A stretch of DNA of 18,424 bases from contig JBNJGN010000014.1 of NCBI GenBank assembly GCA_051747785.1, forward strand, positions 1-18,424. The letters are read 5' to 3'. Source of the DNA: SKVL01 sp051747785 (GTDB lineage: Bacteria; Patescibacteriota; Minisyncoccia; Phycocordibacterales; CSBR16-193). A program made the position numbers and the translations under genes. Below the pieces are notes generated by a model. The model worked only from the letters and a program-made list of their open reading frames with translations. It did no database searches and was not told the DNA's origin. Position 1 is the first letter of the stretch. Each line of letters starts with the position of its first letter. Positions 1-7,877 of the stretch are shown here, one piece after another.

Positions 1-668
1 AAAAGTAAAGTACTGCCCCCTTCCAGTAATATATCAAACTCCTCTTCTTTTATATGTACTGATATCGGCTTAAGTCCAAGACTCTCTATTCGGTCATTCA
101 ATCTGGTCAATTTTTTTATCCATTCGGGAGAATCAATGTGATCACCTATAGGATCATCAGGGTTAACATCTCCTCCAAAGTACCGAAAGAAAACATCTCC
201 GGAGAAAAAGGGGGCTCTGGCATAAACAAAACCGTCCTCGTCAATGTAAAAACAGCCTTTATACTTATCCGGCTCTCCTCCGCACCAGAGAGCTTCAGGT
301 TCTCTCTCTTCAATAACAATATCCAGAGTATTTAGATCCCTTCTTCCTACATCCACCTCCTTCAAGCGAGGAAATACGGTCTTTAGGGAATTCTGAATAC
401 TGTCTTTGGGATATATCAAAATATTCCTCTTTGGCAAGAAAAGATAGGAACCGGAAATAATCTCTGCCGTATGCTCAACCAGACTCTCTTCTTTTACTAT
501 CTTGCCCCCTTCCACTGAAACGGAGTTGATAGTTAGAGCATCAAGCCTGGCAATATATGTTATACCGGCCAAAACAACCACTACTCCGGCAGTAATAATA
601 CCCAGGCGCTCAGCCAGCGCTTTCAGTTTAGCTATCCTTTTTTTATGCTTAACCTTCGGCGTCGGCAT
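1..668 (-). CDS. FtsQ-like POTRA-domain membrane protein, partial (3' end missing)
   Basis: The minus strand is open from ATG at 668 to the window edge (222 codons, no stop), so the C-terminus is missing. The product has a basic cytoplasmic N-terminus (about residues 1-20), one hydrophobic helix (about 22-40, with GVVVVLAGITYIA) and then an extracytoplasmic part. Residues about 47-120 read like a POTRA domain (INSVSVEGG near the start, LDIVIEERE at its end), followed by EALWC...CFYIDEDGFVY. That WC...C/FID pattern is what I recall from FtsQ/DivIB-type proteins of Patescibacteria. The family helps assemble the division septum at the membrane. The gene starts only 19 bp after the serS stop on the same strand but has its own extended -10 box and no Shine-Dalgarno site. 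FtsQ-like is a family-level call; another POTRA protein is possible. Confidence 0.72.
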   Translation of the reverse strand, partial: MPTPKVKHKKRIAKLKALAERLGIITAGVVVVLAGITYIARLDALTINSVSVEGGKIVKEESLVEHTAEIISGSYLFLPKRNILIYPKDSIQNSLKTVFPRLKEVDVGRRDLNTLDIVIEEREPEALWCGGEPDKYKGCFYIDEDGFVYARAPFFSGDVFFRYFGGDVNPDDPIGDHIDSPEWIKKLTRLNDRIESLGLKPISVHIKEEEFDILLEGGSTLL

Positions 669-674
669 TTACCC

Positions 675-683
675 AGTATAACA
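675..683 (-). promoter_or_regulatory. Extended -10 promoter of the ftsQ-like gene, leaderless geometry
   Basis: The minus strand reads TGTTATACT (TGn plus TATACT, 5/6 to consensus), then exactly six bases (GGGTAA), then the ATG at 668. The predicted transcription start falls on or next to the A of the ATG. No convincing -35 hexamer is visible. The box lies immediately after the serS stop codon (688-690). Confidence 0.5.
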
Positions 684-687
684 CTGA

Positions 688-2161
688 CTAGGAGTCGTAT
701 TCCATCTTTTCACGACCTCCCATATATGGCTGGAGGATCTTGGGAATAGCAATAGAGCCGTCAGCCTGTTGATTGTTCTCTATCAGAGAGACCAAAAGCC
801 TTGGTGTGGGTGCGGCGGTTGAGTTTAGGGAATGAACAAAATACATTTTGCCATCAGTGTCCCTGTAGCGAATGTTAAGACGCCTGGACTGGAAATCATG
901 GAAGTAAGAGGCGGAGCTTATCTCGCGATACTTCTCTTCGGAAGGAACCCACAGTTCAACATCATACTTTTTAACCTGCCCCAGACCGAGATCCCCTCCG
1001 CAGTTAACCACTACCCGGTAAGGTATATCCAAACTCTCTATAAAAGCTTCAGTGTTCTCATTTATCCACTCATGCCAGCTTACGGACTCTTCGTGATTGG
1101 CTTCGCATAAGATAAGCTGTTCAAATTTATAGAACTCATGAACTCTTATTAACCCCTTGGTATCCTTACCGTAAGAACCGGCCTCTCTGCGATAACAGGG
1201 AGAAAAACCGAGCATCTTTATGGGTAAGTCCTTTTTATCCAATACTTCGTCCATATGATAACCCATAAGAGGAACTTCGGCGGTACCGGAGAGATACTGT
1301 TCATCTTGAGTTTTATATAGATCCTCCTCTCCTTGCGGGATGTATCCCGTACCCATAAAGACCTCCCTGTTTATAATGGAAGGNNNNNNNNNNNNNNNNN
1401 NNNNNNNNNNNNNNNNNNNNNNNNNNNNNNNNNNNNNNNNNNNNNNNNNNNNNNNNNNNNNNNNNNNNNNNNNNNNNNNNNNNACCGGAGAGATACTGTT
1501 CATCTTGAGTTTTATATAGATCCTCCTCTCCTTGCGGGATGTATCCCGTACCCATAAAGACCTCCCTGTTTATAATGGAAGGCGCCATAACGGGAGTAAA
1601 TCCTCCTCTCTCCATAAAAAAGTCAATTGTATGTTGCCAGATGGCAAAACTCAACAGTAAAGCATCATTCTTAAGAAAGTAACCCCTAAAACCGGAAACC
1701 TTGGACCCTCTTTCCGTATCCACCATATCAAGCTCCTTCATTGCGTCTATGTGGTCCTTGGGAGTAAAAGAGAACTTCGTTTTATCACCCCAGCTCTTTA
1801 TCTCTCTGTTTTCTTCATCACTCTTTCCCTCCGGTACGGTTACATCCGGTATATTGGGCACATGCAACATAAGCTTTCTCCACTCACCCATAACTTCTTG
1901 CAATTTATCCTCTTTGGCCTTAAGCTCCTCTTTTAACTTTTGCATCTCCTTAATAGCCTCTTCCTTTTCCGCTCCGGTAGACTGAGAAATACCTTCGCTG
2001 GCTCTGTTCTGTTTCTCTCTTAACTGTTCCACTTCCTTGATCAAAGATCTTCTTTTATCATCAACTTCCAAGAGTTTTTCAACATCGAAATCAATACTCT
2101 TCTTGCGAGCACCGTCTTTTATAAGTTCTTTGTTCTCTTTTATGAAATTGATATCCAGCAT
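688..2161 (-). CDS. serS: Seryl-tRNA synthetase, intact once a false assembly gap is removed
   Basis: This class II enzyme charges tRNA-Ser with serine in the cytoplasm. As given, the reading frame is interrupted by 100 Ns (1384-1483), with 99 identical bases on each side. Deleting 199 bp (one copy plus the Ns) gives 1275 bp, a single ORF of 424 aa, the usual SerRS length. In the joined protein the N-terminal coiled-coil arm spans about residues 1-110 (KEVEQLREKQNRA and an EELKAKEDKLQEV helix). The catalytic core has TAEVPL (about 227-232), motif 2 FSPCYRREAGSYGKDTKG (about 253-270), YREISSASYFHDFQSRR (about 345-361) and motif 3 as NSTAAPTPRLLVSLIEN (about 380-396), which keeps the class-defining Arg. 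No Shine-Dalgarno site precedes the ATG (CCAATAAAAT then ATG). The gene is divergent from dprA. Confidence 0.93.
1285..1383. repeat. 99-bp contig-end duplicate, left copy
   Basis: From ACCGGAGAGATACTG to ATAATGGAAGG this segment is repeated base for base at 1484-1582, on the far side of the N run. It encodes serS codons around SIINREVFMGTGYIPQG. The length looks like a k-mer overlap between neighbouring contigs in a de Bruijn assembly. Confidence 0.95.
1384..1483. other. Assembly gap of exactly 100 Ns inside serS
   Basis: One hundred Ns is a conventional scaffold placeholder, not a measured distance. The sequences on either side (1285-1383 and 1484-1582) are identical over 99 bp, so the two contigs overlap instead of being separated. 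The real genome very probably has neither the Ns nor the second copy. Confidence 0.97.
1484..1582. repeat. 99-bp contig-end duplicate, right copy
   Basis: This segment is identical to 1285-1383. It continues without a break into the N-terminal half of serS, while the left copy continues into the C-terminal half. Together they show the two contigs should be merged through this overlap. Confidence 0.95.
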
Positions 2162-2264
2162 ATTTTATTGGAGTTAAACTGTTATGAATTATTACGACTT
2201 CTAATAATAGTAACCTCTTTAAATAAAAATGGGAAGAAAAATTCCACATAAAAGACAGATGGGG

Positions 2265-2270
2265 TAAAAT
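2265..2270 (+). promoter_or_regulatory. -10 box of dprA, leaderless geometry
   Basis: TAAAAT (5/6 to consensus) ends six bases (GTTCAT) before the dprA ATG at 2277, so the transcript should begin at or next to the start codon. A hexamer 17 bp upstream (TTCCAC, 2242-2247) is a poor -35. Confidence 0.42.
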
Positions 2271-2276
2271 GTTCAT

Positions 2277-3140
2277 ATGGAACATCCCATAGAAAAACTA
2301 CCCACTGAAGATCTGCCCGATCTTATGAAAGAAATGGAAGACCCGCCAAAATCAGCTTACATAAGGGGAACAATGCCTCATAAAGAGAATACTTTTCTTT
2401 GCGTGGTAGGATCAAGAAAGATCAGTAGTTACGGAAAAGAAACATGCTCAAAGATAATAAAAGGTTTGGCCGGATACTCTGTTGTCATCGTTTCCGGTTT
2501 AGCACTTGGGATTGATGCCGAGGCACACAAGAGAGCAATGGAGGCTCACCTCAAGACAGTGGCCATACCGGGATCGGGCTTAAATGACAGTGTCATTTAC
2601 CCCAAAAGCCACCTTTCCTTGGCAAAGGAGATATTAAACTCCGGAGGAGGACTCTTTTCCGAATTTGAACCGGACTTTGAAGCAACCAACTGGAGTTTTC
2701 CCAAAAGAAATAGAATAATGGCAGGAATGTCGCACGCCATTCTAGTCATTGAGGCAGAAAAACGCTCCGGCACCTTAATAACCGCCCGAGCAGGGCTTGA
2801 GTACAACAGAGAGATATTCGCCGTCCCCGGATCTATCTTCTCTTCCACATCAGAAGGAACTAATCATCTCATAAAACAGGGAGCTTATCCGATAACTTCC
2901 GCCAAAGACATAATAGACTTCTTCTCTCTTTCAAAAAAAGAGACCGAAGGAGAGATAGATAACAGCCTACCAAAAGATGAAATATCTCTGATAAATAAAC
3001 TAAAAGAACCAATGAGAAAGAATGACCTTATTGCTTCAAGTAAACTCCCTACAGCCAAAGCCAATATACTGATCTCTTCTTTGGAGATAAAAGGTTATAT
3101 CAAAGAGTCCGACGGCATCCTCTATCCTGTTAAGAAATAG
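2277..3140 (+). CDS. dprA: DNA-processing protein DprA (Smf)
   Basis: DprA binds incoming single-stranded DNA during natural transformation and loads RecA on it. The 287-aa protein has the DprA Rossmann fold: VVGSRKISSYGKE (about 43-55), IVSGLALGIDAEAHK (about 71-85), TVAIPGSGLNDSVIYPKS (about 94-111), FPKRNRIMAGMS (about 141-152), SGTLITARAGLEYNR (about 164-178) and FAVPGSIFSSTSEGTNHLI (about 181-199). A C-terminal winged-helix-like segment (about 232-287) follows. The N-terminal SAM domain seen in many DprA proteins is missing, so the protein is compact. The start is set by the -10 box six bases upstream; there is no Shine-Dalgarno site. It converges with the ybaK-like gene, with 9 bp between the stops. 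No other competence gene is in the window. Confidence 0.95.
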   Translation: MEHPIEKLPTEDLPDLMKEMEDPPKSAYIRGTMPHKENTFLCVVGSRKISSYGKETCSKIIKGLAGYSVVIVSGLALGIDAEAHKRAMEAHLKTVAIPGSGLNDSVIYPKSHLSLAKEILNSGGGLFSEFEPDFEATNWSFPKRNRIMAGMSHAILVIEAEKRSGTLITARAGLEYNREIFAVPGSIFSSTSEGTNHLIKQGAYPITSAKDIIDFFSLSKKETEGEIDNSLPKDEISLINKLKEPMRKNDLIASSKLPTAKANILISSLEIKGYIKESDGILYPVKK

Positions 3141-3149
3141 GGTTTTAGA

Positions 3150-3614
3150 TCATTCCTTAGAAATATCAGCCACCTCAAAAGGAATAACCTTTTCAAAATC
3201 GCTCCACTTTATTTCTACGGACCGATCTCTTCTTCCGGCGTTAAAGATAACCTCCTTTGAACTTAAAACCTTTTCATCAACTACGGTCTTTAAACCGCAG
3301 ATATTACCTAAAGGGTAACATCCCCCCACCTCGCAACCCATAACAGATAGAACTTCCTCGGGAGAGACCATTCTTAGATCTTGGACACCCAAAAAAGCAC
3401 GAACTTTAGCGGAAGATACCTTACTATCTCCAGATAAAACCAAAAGCACCGAACCTTTCTCGGTACGGAAAAAGAGTGATTTCAACCCCAGAGAGTCGGT
3501 CTGCTTAATCTTCTTTGCCTCTTCACTGGTTATGACCGGTTCGTGCTTGATCACTTTATACTCAACCTCCTTTGAATCAAGGAATAGAATTATCTCTTCA
3601 AACGGCTCTTTCAT
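3150..3614 (-). CDS. YbaK/EbsC-family aminoacyl-tRNA deacylase
   Basis: The 154-aa product matches the YbaK / prolyl-tRNA editing fold, whose members hydrolyse wrongly charged tRNAs (Cys- or Ala-tRNA-Pro and similar) in the cytoplasm. Visible landmarks are YKVIKHEPVITSEEA (about 19-33), the conserved Lys in LGLKSLFFR (K45), VLLVLSGDSKVSSAKVR (about 56-72), the Gly-rich GCEVGGCYPLGN (about 93-104) and FNAGRRDRSVEIKWSDF (about 124-140). Length is typical for a free-standing editing protein. The ATG lies 5 bp past the stop of the ABC transporter gene with no Shine-Dalgarno site, so the two are probably one transcript with ybaK second. The substrate subfamily (YbaK, ProX, ProXp-ala) cannot be fixed by eye. 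Confidence 0.86.
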   Translation of the reverse strand: MKEPFEEIILFLDSKEVEYKVIKHEPVITSEEAKKIKQTDSLGLKSLFFRTEKGSVLLVLSGDSKVSSAKVRAFLGVQDLRMVSPEEVLSVMGCEVGGCYPLGNICGLKTVVDEKVLSSKEVIFNAGRRDRSVEIKWSDFEKVIPFEVADISKE

Positions 3615-3619
3615 ATAAT

Positions 3620-5440
3620 TTATTGATCATTAAGACCTATCTGCAGATCATATAGATGCTTATACTCACCTTCTTGTGATATAAGATCATTATGATGCCC
3701 GATCTGGACGATGGTCCCTTCTTTTAAAACAATAATTTTATCAGCATTCCTTACAGTTGAAAATCGATGCGCAATAATAAAAGTAGTTTTATCCTTCATG
3801 ATCTGCTCCAGAGACCTTTGCATCTTATACTCCGAACGAGCATCAAGAGCGGATGTCGGCTCATCTAGAATAAGTATCTTAGGATCAGCCAGAACCGCTC
3901 TGGCTATAGCCACTTTCTGTTTCTGTCCTCCGGATAACTTTATCCCCCTCTCACCCACCAGCTGCTCCCACTTATCCGGAAATTCCTCAATGAACTTATC
4001 GGCATCGGCCAAGCGAACAGCTTCTTCCAGTTTTTCATCGTTAAATTCAGTATCGCTTCTACCGAAAGAGATATTCTCCTTAATAGTGTCATTAAAAAGA
4101 ACTATGTCTTGAGACACTATGGCAATATTGCGTCTTAAGAATTCAAGGTTGAATCTTCTGATATCACAACCGTCTATTAGGACCCGACCCGAAGTGGCAA
4201 AATGAAATCCTAAAAGAAGATCTACCAAAGTTGTTTTTCCAACACCGCTCTCTCCCACGATAGCAACTGTCTCGCCGGGATTCACCTTAAAGGAGACGTC
4301 TTTAAGGACCGGTCTGTCCGTATTATTCTCATAATTGAAATACACATTTTCAAAAGTAACCTCACCTTTTATCTCATCTTGACTAAGAGCTTCTTTGGGA
4401 AAATAGTCCTCTTTGGGCATGTCCAGTATCTTTTCCGTTTCGTTTATATTAACGATGCCATTTTGTACATCTTGCCAGGTGTGACCAATAACAGTAAAAG
4501 GACCAAAGACCATGGCGACGTAACCGTTAACCGCTAGTAGCTCACCTATACTCATCCAACCTCCTAAAATGGCGTATATTGAGTAAATAAAAACAGTAAG
4601 CTGGGCCAAGAATATGATACCCTTTTGATAAAAGTGTAAATTACCCCAAATACGGATCACCTCAGACCATCCTCCGGCCACCGAATCTTTAAAAGAGTTA
4701 TCCATCTTTTCAATTACCAAATCCTCGGCTACCGCCTCTTTAATACGGCGAGTATTTATAACGAAATCGTAGGAATCACCCCAAGCACGAGAGGTTCTTT
4801 TGTACATATCCTTTTGCATATCAGCCAGAGACGAAGCGTTTTTTATATATACAAGAATAAAAGCGAACAAAGAAAAGACCAGTATCAATCCCAACGTGGG
4901 ATTTATGTAAAAAGTGATACCGATAGCTATGAATATACTAAGTATCTGAGGCGAAAGCTGAATAACAATGCTAGATGTGATTCTTTCAATGTTGTCAGCG
5001 GTCATAATGATCTTATTAAAGACATCACCGATCTTTTTTTGCTTATGAAAAGAGAGAGGTAGATATATCAGATGCTTCAAACCAAGAATTATATAATCAG
5101 CCCATATCCGCAGTGCCAAACCGTCACTCTCACGGGATATATGTCTATCTATAAAAGTCAGAGCGATCTGAACACAAGCCCAGATGATCAAGATCACAAC
5201 ATAGAGAGGCAAAACAAAACCAAAAACAACTCTCACAGTGGACGGATCGCTCAAAGCGTCAACAAAAGCACCTAAAAGATAAGGAACTGAGGCATTACCC
5301 AAAGAAGATAGCACTCCGAGTACTATAAAAACATAGACCTCTTTTCTGTATTTGCCGAACATTCTCAAAAGAACACGAGACCCTCTAAAGATCTCTTTTC
5401 TGCCTATTTTCTCTTTGTTAATTGCTTCAGATTGAACCAT
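3620..5440 (-). CDS. ABC exporter half-transporter, fused membrane and ATPase domains
   Basis: The 606-aa protein has the type IV (MsbA/LmrA-like) half-transporter layout and should act in the membrane as a homodimer. Six hydrophobic stretches lie at about 35-58, 72-97, 157-178, 181-199, 274-293 and 297-318. The ATPase domain follows (about 358-606), with Walker A GESGVGKTT (396-404), Q-loop VSQDIVLF (Q444), signature LSGGQ (502-506), Walker B ILILDE (522-527) and switch His in IIAHR (H558). All catalytic residues are present. It is the first gene of a two-gene unit with the ybaK-like gene and is divergent from topA. A TATACT box lies 8 bp before the ATG, next to an inverted repeat. The substrate is unknown: lipid, peptide and drug export all fit this fold. 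Confidence 0.92.
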   Translation of the reverse strand: MVQSEAINKEKIGRKEIFRGSRVLLRMFGKYRKEVYVFIVLGVLSSLGNASVPYLLGAFVDALSDPSTVRVVFGFVLPLYVVILIIWACVQIALTFIDRHISRESDGLALRIWADYIILGLKHLIYLPLSFHKQKKIGDVFNKIIMTADNIERITSSIVIQLSPQILSIFIAIGITFYINPTLGLILVFSLFAFILVYIKNASSLADMQKDMYKRTSRAWGDSYDFVINTRRIKEAVAEDLVIEKMDNSFKDSVAGGWSEVIRIWGNLHFYQKGIIFLAQLTVFIYSIYAILGGWMSIGELLAVNGYVAMVFGPFTVIGHTWQDVQNGIVNINETEKILDMPKEDYFPKEALSQDEIKGEVTFENVYFNYENNTDRPVLKDVSFKVNPGETVAIVGESGVGKTTLVDLLLGFHFATSGRVLIDGCDIRRFNLEFLRRNIAIVSQDIVLFNDTIKENISFGRSDTEFNDEKLEEAVRLADADKFIEEFPDKWEQLVGERGIKLSGGQKQKVAIARAVLADPKILILDEPTSALDARSEYKMQRSLEQIMKDKTTFIIAHRFSTVRNADKIIVLKEGTIVQIGHHNDLISQEGEYKHLYDLQIGLNDQ

Positions 5441-5448
5441 ATTTTAAA

Positions 5449-5454
5449 AGTATA
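5449..5454 (-). promoter_or_regulatory. Possible -10 box of the ABC transporter operon
   Basis: TATACT on the minus strand ends 8 bases before the ATG at 5440. No good -35 is seen 16-18 bp upstream. The region upstream holds the TTAAGGT/ACCTTAA dyad. Confidence 0.33.
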
Positions 5455-5463
5455 ACTTAAACT

Positions 5464-5496
5464 TTAAGGTTTTCCACTTACCTTAACTTGACCTTA
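5464..5496. promoter_or_regulatory. Operator-like inverted repeat between ABC transporter and topA
   Basis: TTAAGGT (5464-5470) and ACCTTAA (5480-5486) form a perfect 7-bp dyad with a 9-bp spacer. A further ACCTTA occurs at 5491-5496, 11 bp after the previous one, which is about one helical turn. The dyad brackets the position where the -35 of the ABC operon would lie. It has no T-tract, so a terminator is unlikely. A repressor site is an inference, and the AT-rich setting makes chance possible. Confidence 0.3.
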
Positions 5497-5561
5497 TGGC
5501 TTTATCGGGATAGTCTTTTGGAGTTTGCAAGATCCTAAATACTATAGTAGTAATTAATAAA

Positions 5562-7757
5562 ATGCCAACAACCAAAAAGAAACTAGTTATTGTAGAGTCA
5601 CCCGCTAAGGAAAAGACCATTTCCAAATACTTGGGAGATGATTACATCGTGAAGTCTTCAGTCGGGCACGTCCGTGACCTACCCAAGAGCAACAAAAACG
5701 CGGTAGATATTGATTCAGGATTTATCCCGTACTATGAAATACTTCCCGCCAAAAAAAAGGTGGTTGACGATATACAAAAAAGTGCCAAAAAAGTAAACGA
5801 GGTACTTCTTGCCATGGACCCCGATAGAGAGGGAGAGGCTATCGCCTGGCATCTGAAAGAAGCTGCTGACCTTAAGAACACTAAAAGGATCGTCTTCCAT
5901 GAAATAACTAAAGAAGCTGTAAGAGAGGCACTGGAAAGCCCCAGAGGAATAGACGAAGATTTGAAGGAAGCCCAAGAAGCCAGAAGAGTGCTGGACCGTC
6001 TGTTTGGATATGACCTCTCTTCCTTTATCTGGAAAAAGGTCAGATACGGCCTATCTGCCGGAAGAGTGCAATCACCGGCTCTTAGAATATTGGCTGAGAG
6101 AGAAAGAGAGATAATCGCCTTTATACCCCAGAAGTATTGGGAGATCAGAGCGGACACAGAAACAGAGGAAGGCGAGCTTTGCACCTTCAAGTGTTCTGAA
6201 GACCCCACCGAAGAGAAGGAGGTTGAACGCATTAAAAGCACCGGTGAGAAAGGAGACTGGTCTGTTAAGGACATAAAAGAAAAGACCGTACACCGAAAAC
6301 CTAATCCACCCTTCATAACCTCAACCCTACAGAGAACCGCTAGCTCTCGTCTTGGCTTCAGTCCGGCCAAGACAATGTCCGTAGCTCAACGCCTTTATGA
6401 AGCCGGACTGATAACATACATGAGAACTGATAGCACCACCCTGTCATCACAAGCCCAAAACCAGATAAAAGGAGTTATTCTTAAAAAGTTCGGAGAAAAA
6501 GAATACTCACCCAAGAACTTCAGCAAAAAGAGCAAGAACGCCCAAGAGGCTCACGAGGCCATACGTCCTACAGACTGTTACAAAGAAACGGCGGGGGCTA
6601 ATCAGGAACAGAAGAGACTCTACCGCTTAATATGGCAGAGGGCCGTAGCCTCTCAGATGAAGGAAGCACAGATAAAACAGACAAAGATAACAGCACAGAT
6701 CAAAGAAGAAACCATACCCGACTTCAGTCTCAATGGAAACCGTGTCATATCCGAAGGTTGGCTAAAAGCTGATCCCGACTCCCGCAAAGAAGACACAGAG
6801 GTACCCAAACTAAAAACTAATGACCCTCTAAAACTAAAAGAGATAAGAACCGAAGAAAAGGAAACCCAGCCCCCCAATCGCTACTCGGAAGCAGGGCTGG
6901 TTAAGGAAATGGAAAAGAGAGGAATAGGGAGACCTTCAACTTACGCTTCCATTATCAAGACCCTCCAAGACAGAGAGTACGTTGAGAAGATAAATCGCTC
7001 TCTTAAGCCAACAGATACCGGTATGGTGGTTAGCTCTTTTCTGGAAGAACACTTCAACTCCTATATATCCGACTCCTTCACCGCCAAAATGGAAGACGAT
7101 CTTGATGAAATAGCCGAAGGTAAAAAGAAATATAAAGAGATACTGGAAGAGTTCTACTTCCCCTTTAGCAAAGATATAGCATCAAAAGAGTCTATGGAAA
7201 AAATAACCAATCTCGGAGAAGCCGGAGAAGAGCATAAATGCCCCAAATGCGGTGGCAGGATGATAATCAAACTAGGCAGAGGCGGAAAGTTCCTCTCCTG
7301 TTCAAAGTTCCCGGACTGTGACGGCGCCTTGACCTCCGAAGGTAAGGAGATAAGCGGAGACAAACCCATAGGACAGCACTCGGAGACCGGCGACAATGTA
7401 TACCTGCTAACAGGAAGATACGGCCCTTACGTTCAACTGGGAGAGAGTTCAAAAGATAAGAAAAAACCTAAAAGAGCCGGTATTCCAAAAGACAAAGATC
7501 CAGAAAAAGTTACCATAGAAGATGCCGAAACTTACTTATCACTTCCTAAGGTTTTAGGTGAACACCCCGAGAGCGGTGAACCCGTGAAAGCCGGAGCCGG
7601 CCCTTTTGGACCTTATGTTTTTCACAATGGAGTTTATGCCTCTTTAAGGAAAGACGATGATGTCTATACCGTAAAACTGGAAAGAGCGCTCGAACTGCTT
7701 AGAGAAAAAGAAGAGCGACAGAAAGCTAAAAACAAAAAAGGTAATAAGAATAAGTAA
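5562..7757 (+). CDS. topA: DNA topoisomerase I (type IA)
   Basis: TopA relaxes negative supercoils by passing one strand through a transient 5'-phosphotyrosine break. The 731-aa protein begins with the TOPRIM domain: KLVIVESPAKEKTISKYLG (about 7-25) and AMDPDREGEAIAWHL (about 84-98, the acidic metal-binding motif). LDRLFGYDLSSFIWKKVR (144-161) and LSAGRVQSPALR (164-175) follow. The catalytic Tyr is Y286 in GLITYMRTDS, and GIGRPSTYASII (454-465) belongs to the same core. One four-Cys zinc ribbon follows (C560, C563, C580, C586), then two C-terminal repeats around GRYGPYVQLGE (about 618-628) and GPFGPYVFHNG (about 680-690) and a Lys-rich tail. It starts at the first ATG; there is no Shine-Dalgarno site. 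Divergent from the ABC operon. Confidence 0.97.
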   Translation: MPTTKKKLVIVESPAKEKTISKYLGDDYIVKSSVGHVRDLPKSNKNAVDIDSGFIPYYEILPAKKKVVDDIQKSAKKVNEVLLAMDPDREGEAIAWHLKEAADLKNTKRIVFHEITKEAVREALESPRGIDEDLKEAQEARRVLDRLFGYDLSSFIWKKVRYGLSAGRVQSPALRILAEREREIIAFIPQKYWEIRADTETEEGELCTFKCSEDPTEEKEVERIKSTGEKGDWSVKDIKEKTVHRKPNPPFITSTLQRTASSRLGFSPAKTMSVAQRLYEAGLITYMRTDSTTLSSQAQNQIKGVILKKFGEKEYSPKNFSKKSKNAQEAHEAIRPTDCYKETAGANQEQKRLYRLIWQRAVASQMKEAQIKQTKITAQIKEETIPDFSLNGNRVISEGWLKADPDSRKEDTEVPKLKTNDPLKLKEIRTEEKETQPPNRYSEAGLVKEMEKRGIGRPSTYASIIKTLQDREYVEKINRSLKPTDTGMVVSSFLEEHFNSYISDSFTAKMEDDLDEIAEGKKKYKEILEEFYFPFSKDIASKESMEKITNLGEAGEEHKCPKCGGRMIIKLGRGGKFLSCSKFPDCDGALTSEGKEISGDKPIGQHSETGDNVYLLTGRYGPYVQLGESSKDKKKPKRAGIPKDKDPEKVTIEDAETYLSLPKVLGEHPESGEPVKAGAGPFGPYVFHNGVYASLRKDDDVYTVKLERALELLREKEERQKAKNKKGNKNK

Positions 7758-7842
7758 AGATCGCCCTGCTTACTATAAATACTAGCTACCCTTCTATAAC
7801 TCCATTTTAGCAAATTTAAGCCAAAAAAATAATTCTAAGGGC

Positions 7843-7871
7843 TTGTCAAGCTATAGGTGTATATATATAAT
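7843..7871 (+). promoter_or_regulatory. Strong sigma70-type promoter of rsh, leaderless geometry
   Basis: A -35 TTGTCA (7843-7848, 5/6) is followed by a 17-bp spacer and a perfect -10 TATAAT (7866-7871). Six bases later (GCCAAT) is an ATG at 7878. The transcription start therefore coincides with the start codon, and the in-frame GTG at 7857 lies inside the promoter. Confidence 0.78.
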
Positions 7872-7877
7872 GCCAAT

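Noticed and set aside
688..2161. Two overlapping serS fragments or a tandem serS duplication
   Set aside because: The overlap is exactly the 99-bp duplicated contig end plus 100 Ns. Merging restores one normal-length gene.
5732..6370. Open reading frame of 212 codons antisense to topA
   Set aside because: It is low in normal domain features and Ser/Phe/Leu-rich, as expected for the reverse of a Glu/Lys-rich gene. topA on the other strand is beyond doubt.
7819..7845. AAGCC...GGCTT hairpin between topA and rsh
   Set aside because: The stem is only 5 bp with a 17-base loop, has no T-tract and overlaps the rsh -35 region, so it is not a credible terminator.
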